A stretch of 35,958 nt of DNA from an uncultured Prevotellaceae bacterium (GCA_900318585.1 ONKY01000085.1:1-35958); one strand, 5' to 3'; counted from the stretch's first letter, positions 14,370 to 23,584 are shown. Translations and numbers: made by a program. The notes: generated by a model from the letters alone, not told the origin.

Positions 14370-15929
14370 TCAATTGAAGAATACATAGAGGGAAACCATG
14401 ACGACAGCTAACAGCAACCATAGGCAGATGGCCAGCTTTGACCTGCCTTCGCGGATGGGAGCCGGTATTTCGTATTGTGTCTTGTCGCTATCGAAGAGGG
14501 AAATAAGGACCATACTGACAGCGAGGAGGACAAAGAGCTCGAACGACAGCATCATGAAGTGCGGCCAGGGTAGCTGGAGCCACTCGGGCGGCCAGAGATA
14601 GAGCACGCCCACAATCAGGCAGAAGGCGGTGCCTACGGTCAGGGCAAAGTTGGCGGCGCGGGTAGTGGTGCGACGCCAGAAGATGCCAAGCACGAAGACG
14701 GCAGCCATGGGCGGGGCAATGAAACTGAGTACCGACTGGAAAACGTTGAACAGGTTCAGGTCCTTGATGGAGTCAATGGCGACGGTGAGCACGATGGCAA
14801 TGGAGGCTCCAATGACGGTGACGAGGCGTCCCACGTAGTTGATGCGGCGCTGAGAGGCGTCGGGGCGGAAGCGCTTGACGTAGATGTCCATCGTGAAGAC
14901 CGTTGAGAGGGCGTTCAGTGCCGAGCCGATGGTCGAGACGAGACAGGCGGTGAGTACGGCGAACACGAGTCCGACCATACCGACGGGGAAGAGGTTTTCG
15001 ACCATCGTCAGGTAGGCCTCATCGGGATTGTCAAGTGTCGGAAACAGCGCAAAGCAGATGACGCCGGGAAGGATATAGAGGGGTACGTCAAGAATCTTCA
15101 GCCAGCCGGTGAAGTTGGTGCCGAGTTGTCCTTCCTTCAGGCTCCGCGCGGCGAGCACCGGCTGTACCATACTCTGGTCGGTACACCAAAACCACACGCC
15201 CATCACGGGATAGCCTAAAAGAATGGGCAGCCATGGAAAGGCCTCGTCCGAGTTGGGCTTGAACATCACCCAGTAGTCGGCGGGCACTTTGTCTATCAGC
15301 CCCGCGATGCCGCCCGCGTGGTTCAACCCTACGATGGTGAGCACAGCAGAGACGACGATGAGCAGCACCATCTGGTAGACGTTCGTATAGGCCACGGCCT
15401 TCAGTCCGCCGAGCATCGTGAAGAAGGCGGAGATAACCAGCAGTACCATGGCCGATGCCCACATGGGAATATCAAACACCTGACGGATGAGGATGCCGCC
15501 GGCAAAAAGCGTCAGTGCGAGCCACGAGATGACGATGGTGACGATGGTGTACCACGCCAGGATGTTCCGTGTGGACTGTCCGAAGCGCAGGCCCATGAAC
15601 TCCGGTAGCGTCGAGACCTTGGCACCGAGGTAGCGGGGGGCGAAGACGAAGGCCAGCATGGCAATAAAGACGAAGGCATACCAGGCGTAGTTGCCTGAGA
15701 CGATGCCCGTCGTAAAACCTGCCGAAGCCGAGGCGATGAGCATCGACGGCCCAACATTGGTACCCCACATAGAGAATCCGATATGATGCCAGCGCAGTGA
15801 CCGCTCGGCGAGGAACAGTGCGCCGCCCTTCTTACGTTTCGTACTGGCCCATACACCAATGGCGATGAGGATGGCGAAGTAGGCAGCGAGGATGAGCCAG
15901 TCGAGGCTCTGCATGTAGTGACTTTCCAC
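14370..15929 (-). CDS. Sodium:solute symporter (SSS/SGLT family)
   Basis: The 519-residue protein is composed almost wholly of hydrophobic helices (about 13-14) in the SSS pattern: an early FLAERSLRWHHIGFSMWGTN segment, a WYTIVTIVISWLALT helix, the LLILLGYPVMGVWFWCTDQ-like region near residues 228-250 and a SALNALSTVFTMDIY segment typical of SGLT-type carriers. The family couples sodium entry to uptake of sugars or other small solutes across the inner membrane. The gene follows the cytoplasmic GH31 glycosidase by 24 nt, so import of an oligosaccharide for that enzyme is a reasonable inference. Either Met1 or Met6 could be the start. Confidence 0.92.
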   Translation of the reverse strand: MESHYMQSLDWLILAAYFAILIAIGVWASTKRKKGGALFLAERSLRWHHIGFSMWGTNVGPSMLIASASAGFTTGIVSGNYAWYAFVFIAMLAFVFAPRYLGAKVSTLPEFMGLRFGQSTRNILAWYTIVTIVISWLALTLFAGGILIRQVFDIPMWASAMVLLVISAFFTMLGGLKAVAYTNVYQMVLLIVVSAVLTIVGLNHAGGIAGLIDKVPADYWVMFKPNSDEAFPWLPILLGYPVMGVWFWCTDQSMVQPVLAARSLKEGQLGTNFTGWLKILDVPLYILPGVICFALFPTLDNPDEAYLTMVENLFPVGMVGLVFAVLTACLVSTIGSALNALSTVFTMDIYVKRFRPDASQRRINYVGRLVTVIGASIAIVLTVAIDSIKDLNLFNVFQSVLSFIAPPMAAVFVLGIFWRRTTTRAANFALTVGTAFCLIVGVLYLWPPEWLQLPWPHFMMLSFELFVLLAVSMVLISLFDSDKTQYEIPAPIREGRSKLAICLWLLLAVVMVSLYVFFN

Positions 15930-15953
15930 GTTGTTATTATGAAAGATTAAACA

Positions 15954-18623
15954 TTAAATTTCCGAGCCTTTGTAGTCTTTTGTTATCTCGATGGTGACAA
16001 CCTTTGACAGGTCCATGTCATCGGTGGAGTCTACATCGTCGGGGTAGATTGGGATGATGGCACCAGAACGCACGAACACGGGCATCTCGTCGAGCGGCAC
16101 CTCGACATCGTAGTACCAACGACCGCCTTCAAGCCGTTCGCCGGTGAAGAAGTTCACCCACAGTCCCTTGGGCAGATAGATGTCGCGGCGCCCCTCGCTG
16201 TTCATCACAGGACAGACCAGGAATTCGGAACCGAAATAGTACTCGTCGTCGATGTGCCAGCACTGCTTGTCATTGGCGTGATGGAACACCAGCGCACGTA
16301 GCATGGGATATCCCGTTCGGCATGAGATCTGTGCTTGTTCCAGAATGTAGGGAAGCAGACGGTAGCGCAGTTTCCACCACCGACGGATAATATTGGACAC
16401 TTCAGGATAGTACCAAGGTTCACGTTTGGAGGTTCCATGGTAGCGGATATGGCTGGAAAACACACCGAATTGCGTCCAACGGACATACACGTCGCTGTCA
16501 ACGGGTGAGTTCATGAAATCGGGTGTGGAATGGAAGCCTGGTACGTCGTGACTCCAAAACGCGAAGCCGCTCAAACCGAAATGCAGTCCACCTTTCAGGC
16601 TCCCGGACATACCCTCCCACGATGACTCCGAATCGCCTCCCCAATGTAGCGGATAGCGTTGGCAACCTGCCCAAGCAGCGCGTGCCCAGATGATACCCGA
16701 ACCTGTCACTTCTTGCGTCACATCGAACGCGGCACGCTGATACAACAATGCATAGAGGTTGTTAAGCTTTTCTGGACTCATTGCATGGTAGCGATGGTCC
16801 ATGTGAATATTCTCACCAAAGTCTGTCTTGATACATTTTACGCCCATATCCAGCAAGGGCTTCAAAAGCGAATACTTGTACCACGCAGTGGCCTTATCGT
16901 AGGTAAAATCGATGGTACCGGCATAGTCAAGGGTGGAGAAGTTGGAAGCCTCCCCCTGGCCCCCTCCTGTAGAGGGAGAATTAGAGGGGGAATTGAGCGC
17001 CTCGACAATACGATTCTTCACATGGTCAATGTTTTGCAAGATTTCTTCATTGGTAAATCTGATGACACTGAATCCTTTCGATTCCAAATATTCTGTCCTA
17101 ATCTGGTCTATCTCCTGTTGATTGGTCTCCAGATGATATCCTCCATCAACTTCGACTACAAGACTACACGACAGACAAGCAAAATCTGCAATATAATCAC
17201 CAATGGCATGTCGCCTTCTGAATTTCACGCCCAAAGCCTTTCCCCTTAGCAATTGCCATAGCGCATCCTCCGCTTCCGTTGGCTTCTTCCTATTATCTTT
17301 GACATAAGCCTTCAGTATATCATACCTGTCAGGATGAGCCATTTGGTAATTATTATATTCGCGCTTCTGTAGGCCTCCCCTACAGGGGGAGGTTTGGAGG
17401 GGGCTGCTGATATAATGGTTTGCCTTTGCCTCTTCCAATTGCTCGGCACCTTGGGCAATGTAAGGCAATTGCCAAAGGCTGACCTTAAAGCCTTTCTCGG
17501 ATAAACGGCGGATGAATCCTTCGGGGTCGGGGAAACGCTCAGGATTAAACTTCCACTCACAGAGCCAATCGGTGCGAAACCAGCCTGTATCGAGATGAAT
17601 CACGTCACACGGGTAATCCTCTCGGCGTATCCGGTCGCAGATTTCTTCGACCTCATCGGCTGAAAAATAAGTCATACGGCTCATCCAGATACCAAACGAC
17701 CACATTGGCGGCATCAGCGGGAATCCCGTCAACATCCGGTAGCCTCGAAGTATTTCCTCAAGCCCCCCGCCACCGATAAGGAACACATCGAGCGTTGCCG
17801 TATCATTGAGAAACTGTACGGAACGCGTACTATGGTCGCCTAATGAAAGCTTACAATAGTCGCTGGTATGAAAAAATGCTCCATAGAGGCGACTCGAAAG
17901 ATAGAGAGGAATATTCTTATAACAGCGGCGATTATTGACTCCTTGACCATCTTGATTCTTCAGCTGGAAAGACTGTCCGCTCAGGTCGAGTTTTCGGAAA
18001 CGCTCTCCCGTTCCGACGAAACATTCGTCGGAGGCACAGCGGAAACTCACAGTGGCACGCTCACTACTGCCATCACCTAAAGTGACAAAGCCGAGAGGTA
18101 GTGCATCGTAGCGGGGAGGTGAGAAATGATCGTCGCTGAGTTCCACGGGTTTGTGCTCATCGCCGCCTGGATAGACTGTGATTCGTGGTGCAGGCTGGGG
18201 AGCAGGCAGGAGGTCGCTCCAATGCTCACGGGGAGGCTGGTCGGTTCCGATAGTGGCCATCTTGAGCCCGTTTGCTGCTACAATGTCACTGCCCTCCAAA
18301 TGTAGAGATAAGCGACGCACTTCAGGGGCAAATTGAAGCATGTCGTCGGATTCCAGCATCGTTTCGCCGACCATACTGGTGAACAAACGAATAATGCCCG
18401 GCTCATAAGCTCGAATCAGGAGGTCATAGCAACGAGGTGCGACACTGTTGTCGGGAGCCATATCTTCCCCATGGCATTGCCGCTGGTAGGGTATCGTCAC
18501 CACGATGTCGCCGTCGCGTTCCCTGACGTCTGTCGGCGCCCATGCCTTCCACAGGGCTTCGCCTTTTTGTAACCCAGGGTCAAAGTCCATGAAGTCGAAG
18601 AGGTGGTAGTTTGTTTGTTTCAT
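15954..18623 (-). CDS. GH31 alpha-glycosidase (alpha-xylosidase-like) with inserted DUF559 domain
   Basis: The 889-residue frame is a GH31 enzyme interrupted in frame. The N-terminal beta domain and barrel include PLMPPMWSFGIWMSRMTYFS and KVSLWQLPYIAQGAEQ. The nucleophile is Asp601 (IKTDFGENI) and the probable acid/base is Asp664 (LHWGGDSESSWEG), so the catalytic site is intact and looks YicI/alpha-xylosidase-like. Between NHYIS and SNFSTLDYAG, residues about 407-558 are a foreign DUF559 module; without it the enzyme would be a normal 735 or so residues. There is no signal peptide, so it is cytoplasmic. It overlaps the beta-helix gene by 4 nt and precedes the symporter. Whether the enzyme folds with the insert is unknown. 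Confidence 0.92.
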   Translation of the reverse strand: MKQTNYHLFDFMDFDPGLQKGEALWKAWAPTDVRERDGDIVVTIPYQRQCHGEDMAPDNSVAPRCYDLLIRAYEPGIIRLFTSMVGETMLESDDMLQFAPEVRRLSLHLEGSDIVAANGLKMATIGTDQPPREHWSDLLPAPQPAPRITVYPGGDEHKPVELSDDHFSPPRYDALPLGFVTLGDGSSERATVSFRCASDECFVGTGERFRKLDLSGQSFQLKNQDGQGVNNRRCYKNIPLYLSSRLYGAFFHTSDYCKLSLGDHSTRSVQFLNDTATLDVFLIGGGGLEEILRGYRMLTGFPLMPPMWSFGIWMSRMTYFSADEVEEICDRIRREDYPCDVIHLDTGWFRTDWLCEWKFNPERFPDPEGFIRRLSEKGFKVSLWQLPYIAQGAEQLEEAKANHYISSPLQTSPCRGGLQKREYNNYQMAHPDRYDILKAYVKDNRKKPTEAEDALWQLLRGKALGVKFRRRHAIGDYIADFACLSCSLVVEVDGGYHLETNQQEIDQIRTEYLESKGFSVIRFTNEEILQNIDHVKNRIVEALNSPSNSPSTGGGQGEASNFSTLDYAGTIDFTYDKATAWYKYSLLKPLLDMGVKCIKTDFGENIHMDHRYHAMSPEKLNNLYALLYQRAAFDVTQEVTGSGIIWARAAWAGCQRYPLHWGGDSESSWEGMSGSLKGGLHFGLSGFAFWSHDVPGFHSTPDFMNSPVDSDVYVRWTQFGVFSSHIRYHGTSKREPWYYPEVSNIIRRWWKLRYRLLPYILEQAQISCRTGYPMLRALVFHHANDKQCWHIDDEYYFGSEFLVCPVMNSEGRRDIYLPKGLWVNFFTGERLEGGRWYYDVEVPLDEMPVFVRSGAIIPIYPDDVDSTDDMDLSKVVTIEITKDYKGSEI
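16949..17403 (-). mobile_element. DUF559 endonuclease-like cassette inserted in the GH31 gene
   Basis: About 455 bp encode, in the GH31 reading frame, a DUF559 (Vsr/PD-(D/E)xK-like) domain. It has AYVKDNRKKPTEAEDALWQL, KFRRRHAIGDYIADFAC, the acidic LVVEVDGGYH core and RTEYLESKGFSVIRFTNEE. The two ends are related direct repeats that are each palindromic: CCTCCCC/GGGGAGG at 17374-17393 and CCCTC/GAGGG at about 16962-16976. They are translated as SPLQTSPCRGGLQ and SPSNSPSTGGGQGE. DUF559 genes framed by such Pro/Gly-rich translated repeats are common in bacterial genomes, which supports a mobile unit. Exact ends need an empty-site comparison. Confidence 0.85.
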
Positions 18624-20158
18624 TGTTTGAAGATGAGGTTTGGTCCAGGGTGGTTATCGCCGATTTCATTGCGGCGGATGAAGCGCATATCTGCGGTGGA
18701 GTCGCTGACTTCGGTGATTCTGTTGTTGGCTATGGTGAAACCGTCGGTATGAGCATCAAGATAAATCGGGAAGGCGCGGTCGTTGGTGGCGTATGGAGCT
18801 TTGGCAGGAGTACTGATCTCGTTGTCGGTGATGAATGATCCCGGCTGGTTAGACAGCGTATAGATACCCCCGGTGTCATAAAGCTGACGGGCGTAGTCAC
18901 TTACGTCGTTGTTGTTGATGACGTTATTTCTCATACCTGTATCGTGAGGAGTCCATCCCCAACCGACGCAGATGCCGCTGTAGTTGACGTGACTTACCTC
19001 GTTGCTGCTGATGGTGCAGTTGCTGACATAACCGCAACTGATGGCGACGGCTCCCCAGTCTTCATTGGTAGCGTTGCGGATGGTGTTGTCTTTGATGGCA
19101 AGACGCTGGCATTGTGCGGCAAGGTCGGTATATGGCTGATGTACCTCGCGTGGGCTTTCGGCAAATGATCCTGCCATAATGGCTGTGCCGCCGATGTCAT
19201 CGAAGGTGCAGTGGTCAATGCTGCCATTGTCAATGCTCTCGATGTCAAGGGCTGTGGCACCAAGGTGGCGGAAGGTGCAGGAGAAGAAACGGACATCCTC
19301 GGAGTGGCGCACGGTGACGGCACTGACAGGGCGTTCAATCCAGGCTTGGTTCTCGAGTTCCTTGTCCCAGGGTAAACCTGGGACCACGAGTTTGTAGGCG
19401 TCGACAAGGGGAAAGCCTCCCTGTAGCGTCACGTGGCCCTTGTGCTGCGGACGGTTCCAGCAGGTGTTCTCGAAGGTGAGACCTTGGATGGTGACGTGGC
19501 TGGCCCCGTCGATGACGAGGAGCTGCTCCACGCCGTCGCGTTGCTCGGTAGTGCGCAGGAGGAAGGAGGAGTTTCCTTTCTCACCGCCGATAATGGGCTG
19601 TGGCCACGGGTGCTCGAATTCCAAGCGGCTCTCGGGCTCCATAAAGGTGACAACGGTGCGGTCACCTTGGACGGCGAACGATTTTATGCGTAGGATAGCA
19701 ATGGCCCAGCGCTGGTGGACGACCATCTCAAACTGCTGGTTGGGCTGATTATATAATGGTACGCGATTCAGCACGTCCTCCGGCGGCGTGGGGATGGTGA
19801 TGGTACGTGCCTCCTTGTCAAAGTCTATCATCCTTTCCATACCCTCTTTTGGCCACAGCTGCGTGTGCTGCTGCCGCACGTCACCGCAGATGACGGCTCC
19901 TTCCTCGCCTATGATGATGGTAGGCGAGTCGGCCGTTCCACTGTCCTCCGGACGAAGGAAGAGCGGCTCCGCCATGTAGTATCGTCCTGCCTTCACTCTG
20001 ATGGTGATGCCGCCCTCGCAGCGCGCATCGCCCGTACGCCGCCATTCGCGGGCTTGCCGCAGCGCCTCGTGCAGGCTTTCACCTCCGCGGACCACAATCT
20101 CGCCGGAGAAGGCGTGGGCGCAGACGAGTAGAAATAGGATTGTCAGTACTTGTCTCAT
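18620..20158 (-). CDS. Exported right-handed parallel beta-helix protein (GH141-like)
   Basis: The 512-residue protein has a signal peptide (MRQVLTILFLLVCAHAFSG). It opens with GGESLHEALRQAREWRR, ITIRVKAGRYYMAEPLFLRPEDSGT, the usual entry to large beta-helix carbohydrate-active proteins. Repeated NNVI/NNDVS/DNTIR-type coils run from about residue 215 to the end (YSGICVGWGW, DTGGIYTLSNQPGSF). This resembles GH141-type and related polysaccharide-acting helices; the exact family is not certain. The catalytic residues cannot be assigned. It is the first gene of an operon with the GH31 enzyme (4-nt overlap) and symporter, and has a -7 box at 20182-20189. It probably acts in the periplasm or at the surface. 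Confidence 0.75.
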   Translation of the reverse strand: MRQVLTILFLLVCAHAFSGEIVVRGGESLHEALRQAREWRRTGDARCEGGITIRVKAGRYYMAEPLFLRPEDSGTADSPTIIIGEEGAVICGDVRQQHTQLWPKEGMERMIDFDKEARTITIPTPPEDVLNRVPLYNQPNQQFEMVVHQRWAIAILRIKSFAVQGDRTVVTFMEPESRLEFEHPWPQPIIGGEKGNSSFLLRTTEQRDGVEQLLVIDGASHVTIQGLTFENTCWNRPQHKGHVTLQGGFPLVDAYKLVVPGLPWDKELENQAWIERPVSAVTVRHSEDVRFFSCTFRHLGATALDIESIDNGSIDHCTFDDIGGTAIMAGSFAESPREVHQPYTDLAAQCQRLAIKDNTIRNATNEDWGAVAISCGYVSNCTISSNEVSHVNYSGICVGWGWTPHDTGMRNNVINNNDVSDYARQLYDTGGIYTLSNQPGSFITDNEISTPAKAPYATNDRAFPIYLDAHTDGFTIANNRITEVSDSTADMRFIRRNEIGDNHPGPNLIFKQ

Positions 20159-20181
20159 GGATTCTTACGTTTGTTCGTGTG

Positions 20182-20189
20182 CAAAGGTA
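20182..20189 (-). promoter_or_regulatory. -7 box for the beta-helix/GH31/symporter operon
   Basis: The minus strand shows TACCTTTG, a perfect -7 match, about 24 nt before the start codon at 20158. No TTTG stands at the usual distance; an A9 tract and GGTC occupy that area. An activator or a non-standard -33 may therefore be involved. On the plus strand of the 126-bp divergent gap (20159-20284) I see no good promoter match for the 1087-residue gene. Confidence 0.6.
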
Positions 20190-20284
20190 CGTTTTTTTTT
20201 CCACATGACCGCCATTGACGGGATAATATTTCAGTTTGGTGGTACATCTTTCGCCTCCGCGCGTCCTTATAGAAAGTAATTACC

Positions 20285-23200
20285 ATGACGAATTCTTTCC
20301 GTATCATTGCAGTATCGCTCTGTCTCGTTGGGCTGAGCGCCAGCGTATGTGCCCAGAAAAAACCGAAGAAGGAGCTATATGTGCCGATGGACTATTCGAC
20401 CTGCGGCTATCGCGCCTCCGAACAAGCCATCCCCGACGTGCCGGTCAAGACGTACGTGGCGTGGCAGTCGGGCGACTGCTCCGCCATCATCCAGCAGGCC
20501 ATTGACCATGTGTCGCGCATGAAGCCCGACGCCTTGGGACGACGTGGTGCCGTGCTGTTGGGCGAGGGTGTGTTCTGTATTGACGAACCCTTGCGCATCA
20601 CCGCCTCGGGTGTGGTGCTGCGCGGTGTGAACCGCGACGGAACTGTCATAGAGAAACGTGGCGTTGACCGTGGGGCTGCCTTGTATATTGAAGGACGCGC
20701 GGCAGTGAAATCAGGAAGCGACACACTTTTTGTAGACGGAAAAGTACAGGCAGGAAGCACAGTCCTTTCACTTAACACTCCGCTCGGCGACGTCAGGAGA
20801 CGCTTCGCTTGCGAAGAACACTCCATTCTTTGCAAGCAAAGCGTCACCCTATCGGGATGCCGAGCGCCCAAGCAGAGCTCGCCTACCCGTAGCCTTTCAC
20901 TCAAACCTCACGACAGGGTATTCTTCACCCGCCCCTGTACCAAGGATTGGATCCTGTCGCTCGGTATGGACGACTTTGGCGGCGGACTCGACTACACTGG
21001 CTGGAAACCCACCGACATTGACGTCGTCTGGGATCGCACGGTCACTGCTGTCAACGGCAATACCATTACGCTTGATGCTCCCATTACCACTACCATCAGC
21101 CCAGACTTTGGCGCTGCCTATATCCTGAAGGCCAACCACGACGGTGAACTGACGGAGTGTGGCGTGGAGAATCTGACGATACAGAGCGAGGTGAACAATT
21201 GGAACCCCAAGGACGAGGATCACTGCTGGGACGGTATCTACGTGGACAACACCCGCGACTCATGGGTGCGTCGCGTCAACTTCCGTCGTCTGGCAGGCTC
21301 CGCCGTGAACCTGCAGCTCCATACCAGCCGCTTTACCGTGGAGGACTGCATTGCCCGAGATCCCGTATCGGAAGTCGGCGGATGGCGCCGACAGGTGTTT
21401 CTCACGCGTGGGCAGCAGACGCTCTTCCAGCGCTGCGTGTCGCGACAGGGCATCCACGATTTCGCCGCTGGCTTTTGTGCTGCCGGCCCTAACGCCTTCG
21501 TTCAATGCGAGGGTGAGGAGTCCTTGGGCTTCAGTGGCAGTATCGGCTCATGGGCGGCAGGACTCCTGTTCGATATTGTCAACATAGACGGCAACGACTT
21601 GCGCTTTGCCAATCTGGAGCAGTTCCAGTTTGGAACTGGTTGGAATACTGCCAACTCCATGTTCTGGCAGTGTACCGCTTCCACCATTGAGTGCTATTCG
21701 CCCGATGCCGATAACCGCTCCAGTGCCCATGGCTGCTGGGGCACGTTGACCGGCAACGGCGAGTGGACCAGCAGTAACGACCACGTTTCGCCGCGCAGCC
21801 TCTTCTATGACCAGTTGAAGAAACGCTTATCCTCGCTTCCCTCGCCTTCATCTTCTCTCTCTTCGCCTTCGTCCTCGCTCCCCTCGCCCTCGCCCGTGGT
21901 TGACGGTTTCCCCGTCAACGCCTACATTCTCCCGCGCCCCACCAATGCCACCAGCTCTCCCTCTGCTGACGAGGCTCTGGCGATGGCAAAGGAATCGCTT
22001 ACCCAGCCGCGCCTGACGATGGACATGTGGATCGATAGCATCCCCTTTACGGCTGACGTCAATGCGTCGGGAGTGAAGGCATTCAGAAGTGTAGACAAAA
22101 GGCAGCAAGCCCCAGCCCTCATTCCCACTGTCGCGCCCGCTCGAACTTTGGTTGCTTTCAAGGAAAGAACCCGTAGCCTTTTGCCTGTATCCCTCACCGC
22201 CTCCACTGGCAACCAGTACAATATCCCGTGGTGGAGCGGCCGCGTGAAGGATAATTTCGTGGCGAAGGACGCTAAGCCTGCCATCACCCGCTTCGTGCCA
22301 GGCCGTGAGGGTACAGGCTGGACAGACCGCATCGACAGTGTGGTCAGCTACCTCGCCGACCATCACTACAGCTCGCTGAGCCATCACTACGGCCTATGGT
22401 ATGACCTGCGCCGCACCGACCACGAGCGCGTGCGCCGCGCCGACGGCGACGTGTGTGCACCGTTCTACGAGCAGCCGTTTGCCCGCAGCGGTCAGGGCAC
22501 CGCCTGGGACGGCCTGTCGCGCTACGACCTGACGAAGCCTAACCGCTGGTACTGGAGCCGTCTGAACGAGTTTGCGGGGAAGGCGGCTGAGAAAGGCATC
22601 CTGCTCTTCCACCATCATTACTTCCAGCACAACATCCTCGAGGCTGGCGCCCACTGGGTGGACTGCCCCTGGCGCCCCGTGAACAATATCAACTATACTC
22701 CCTTCCCCGAACCTGTTCCTTTCGCCGGTGATAAGCGCATCTTCATGGCCGAGCAGTTCTATGACGAGCATAATCCCGTGCTCCGCCCCCTCCACCGCCA
22801 GTACATCCGTATGTGCTTGGACGAGCTGAAGGACCAGCCCAACGTGGTACATCTTATCAGCGCTGAGTATACAGGCCCGCTCCACTTCACCCGTTTCTGG
22901 CTACAGACCATAGCCGAGTGGGAGCAGGAGACGGGCTGTCACCCTCTCGTGGCCCTCAGCTGTACGAAAGACGCGCAGGACAGCCTACTCGATGATCCCG
23001 TGCTCAATAAGGTCATCGATATCATCGACATCCGCTACTGGCACTACAACTCAGACGGCCTCTGGGCACCTGAGGCGGGCAAGAACATGGCGCCTCGCCA
23101 GTGGATGCGCAAGATGAAGGTAGGCAAGACTGGCTTCAACGAGGCCTACCACGCCGTCCGCGAATACCGTGAGCGCTATCCCGACAAGGCTGTCACCTTC

Positions 23201-23548
23201 TTTGCTCAACAGTATCCTAACTACGGCTGGGCCATCCTCATGGCTGGCGGATCTTTAGCCAACGTACCGATAAAGAACGTGGGGCTTGGTGCTACTCTGC
23301 TCAGCGCTGTCAGCCGAATGTACCCGCTTGACGGCACAGGTTGCGTAGCTCTCGGTAGCGATGCCGGTTACTTAGTCTATCCGCAGGAGAAGTCCGTCAG
23401 CGTGCCCGTCGTCACTGGCCGGTATAACGTCTATGCCGTCGATTCGCGCACAGGCGAGGTGACCCTGAAGCAGAAGAAAGCCCTCCTGACCGAATCCTTC
23501 AGTCAGGACGTGTCCTTAGACAAGGTCTACTGGCTGGAACCGAAATAG
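20285..23548 (+). CDS. Large exported beta-helix plus barrel-like protein (DUF6298-like)
   Basis: The 1087-residue protein has a signal peptide (about 1-23, ending SVCAQ). Residues about 60-510 form a pectate-lyase-type beta-helix (GDCSAIIQQAIDHVSRM, GVVLRGVNRDGTVIEKRG). A Ser/Pro linker follows at about 519-540. Residues about 690-1000 resemble a glycosidase-type barrel (RYDLTKPNRWYWSRLNEFAG, HHHYFQHNILEAGAHW), then a small C-terminal beta domain. I associate the C-terminal part with DUF6298, from memory. The role is probably recognition or cleavage of a plant polysaccharide such as a pectin; catalytic residues are unassigned. A 47-bp palindromic element (20799-20845) is read in frame within the beta-helix. 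It is divergent from the GH31 operon. Confidence 0.75.
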   Translation: MTNSFRIIAVSLCLVGLSASVCAQKKPKKELYVPMDYSTCGYRASEQAIPDVPVKTYVAWQSGDCSAIIQQAIDHVSRMKPDALGRRGAVLLGEGVFCIDEPLRITASGVVLRGVNRDGTVIEKRGVDRGAALYIEGRAAVKSGSDTLFVDGKVQAGSTVLSLNTPLGDVRRRFACEEHSILCKQSVTLSGCRAPKQSSPTRSLSLKPHDRVFFTRPCTKDWILSLGMDDFGGGLDYTGWKPTDIDVVWDRTVTAVNGNTITLDAPITTTISPDFGAAYILKANHDGELTECGVENLTIQSEVNNWNPKDEDHCWDGIYVDNTRDSWVRRVNFRRLAGSAVNLQLHTSRFTVEDCIARDPVSEVGGWRRQVFLTRGQQTLFQRCVSRQGIHDFAAGFCAAGPNAFVQCEGEESLGFSGSIGSWAAGLLFDIVNIDGNDLRFANLEQFQFGTGWNTANSMFWQCTASTIECYSPDADNRSSAHGCWGTLTGNGEWTSSNDHVSPRSLFYDQLKKRLSSLPSPSSSLSSPSSSLPSPSPVVDGFPVNAYILPRPTNATSSPSADEALAMAKESLTQPRLTMDMWIDSIPFTADVNASGVKAFRSVDKRQQAPALIPTVAPARTLVAFKERTRSLLPVSLTASTGNQYNIPWWSGRVKDNFVAKDAKPAITRFVPGREGTGWTDRIDSVVSYLADHHYSSLSHHYGLWYDLRRTDHERVRRADGDVCAPFYEQPFARSGQGTAWDGLSRYDLTKPNRWYWSRLNEFAGKAAEKGILLFHHHYFQHNILEAGAHWVDCPWRPVNNINYTPFPEPVPFAGDKRIFMAEQFYDEHNPVLRPLHRQYIRMCLDELKDQPNVVHLISAEYTGPLHFTRFWLQTIAEWEQETGCHPLVALSCTKDAQDSLLDDPVLNKVIDIIDIRYWHYNSDGLWAPEAGKNMAPRQWMRKMKVGKTGFNEAYHAVREYRERYPDKAVTFFAQQYPNYGWAILMAGGSLANVPIKNVGLGATLLSAVSRMYPLDGTGCVALGSDAGYLVYPQEKSVSVPVVTGRYNVYAVDSRTGEVTLKQKKALLTESFSQDVSLDKVYWLEPK
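20799..20845. repeat. 47-bp palindromic element inside the beta-helix gene
   Basis: The left arm (20799-20816, GACGCTTCGCTTGCGAAG) and right arm (20828-20845, CTTTGCAAGCAAAGCGTC) are inverted copies matching at 16 of 18 positions around an 11-nt centre. Each arm is also a hairpin on its own, CTTCGCttGCGAAG and CTTTGCaaGCAAAG, with the two differences compensated inside each arm. The translated stretch (RRRFACEEHSILCKQSV, then a basic Ser-rich tail to about 20905) does not look like beta-helix sequence, so this appears to be an in-frame insertion. Confidence 0.72.
21838..21899 (+). repeat. Ser/Pro-rich low-complexity linker coding tract
   Basis: The sense strand is a pyrimidine-rich run of TCGCCTTC and TCGCTCCC-type units encoding alternating SSLPSPSS blocks. 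It separates the N-terminal beta-helix from the C-terminal part of the 1087-residue protein. Such tracts form flexible linkers and can vary in length by slippage. Confidence 0.7.
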
Positions 23549-23584
23549 TACACCGACAAGTGTATAGATAAGTTAAAAGTCGTC

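Noticed and set aside
22085-22195. A possible third in-frame insertion in the 1087-residue gene
   Set aside because: The encoded stretch (near VDKRQQAPALIPTVAPARTL) looks unlike its surroundings, but I found no inverted repeats or borders, so it may simply be a linker.
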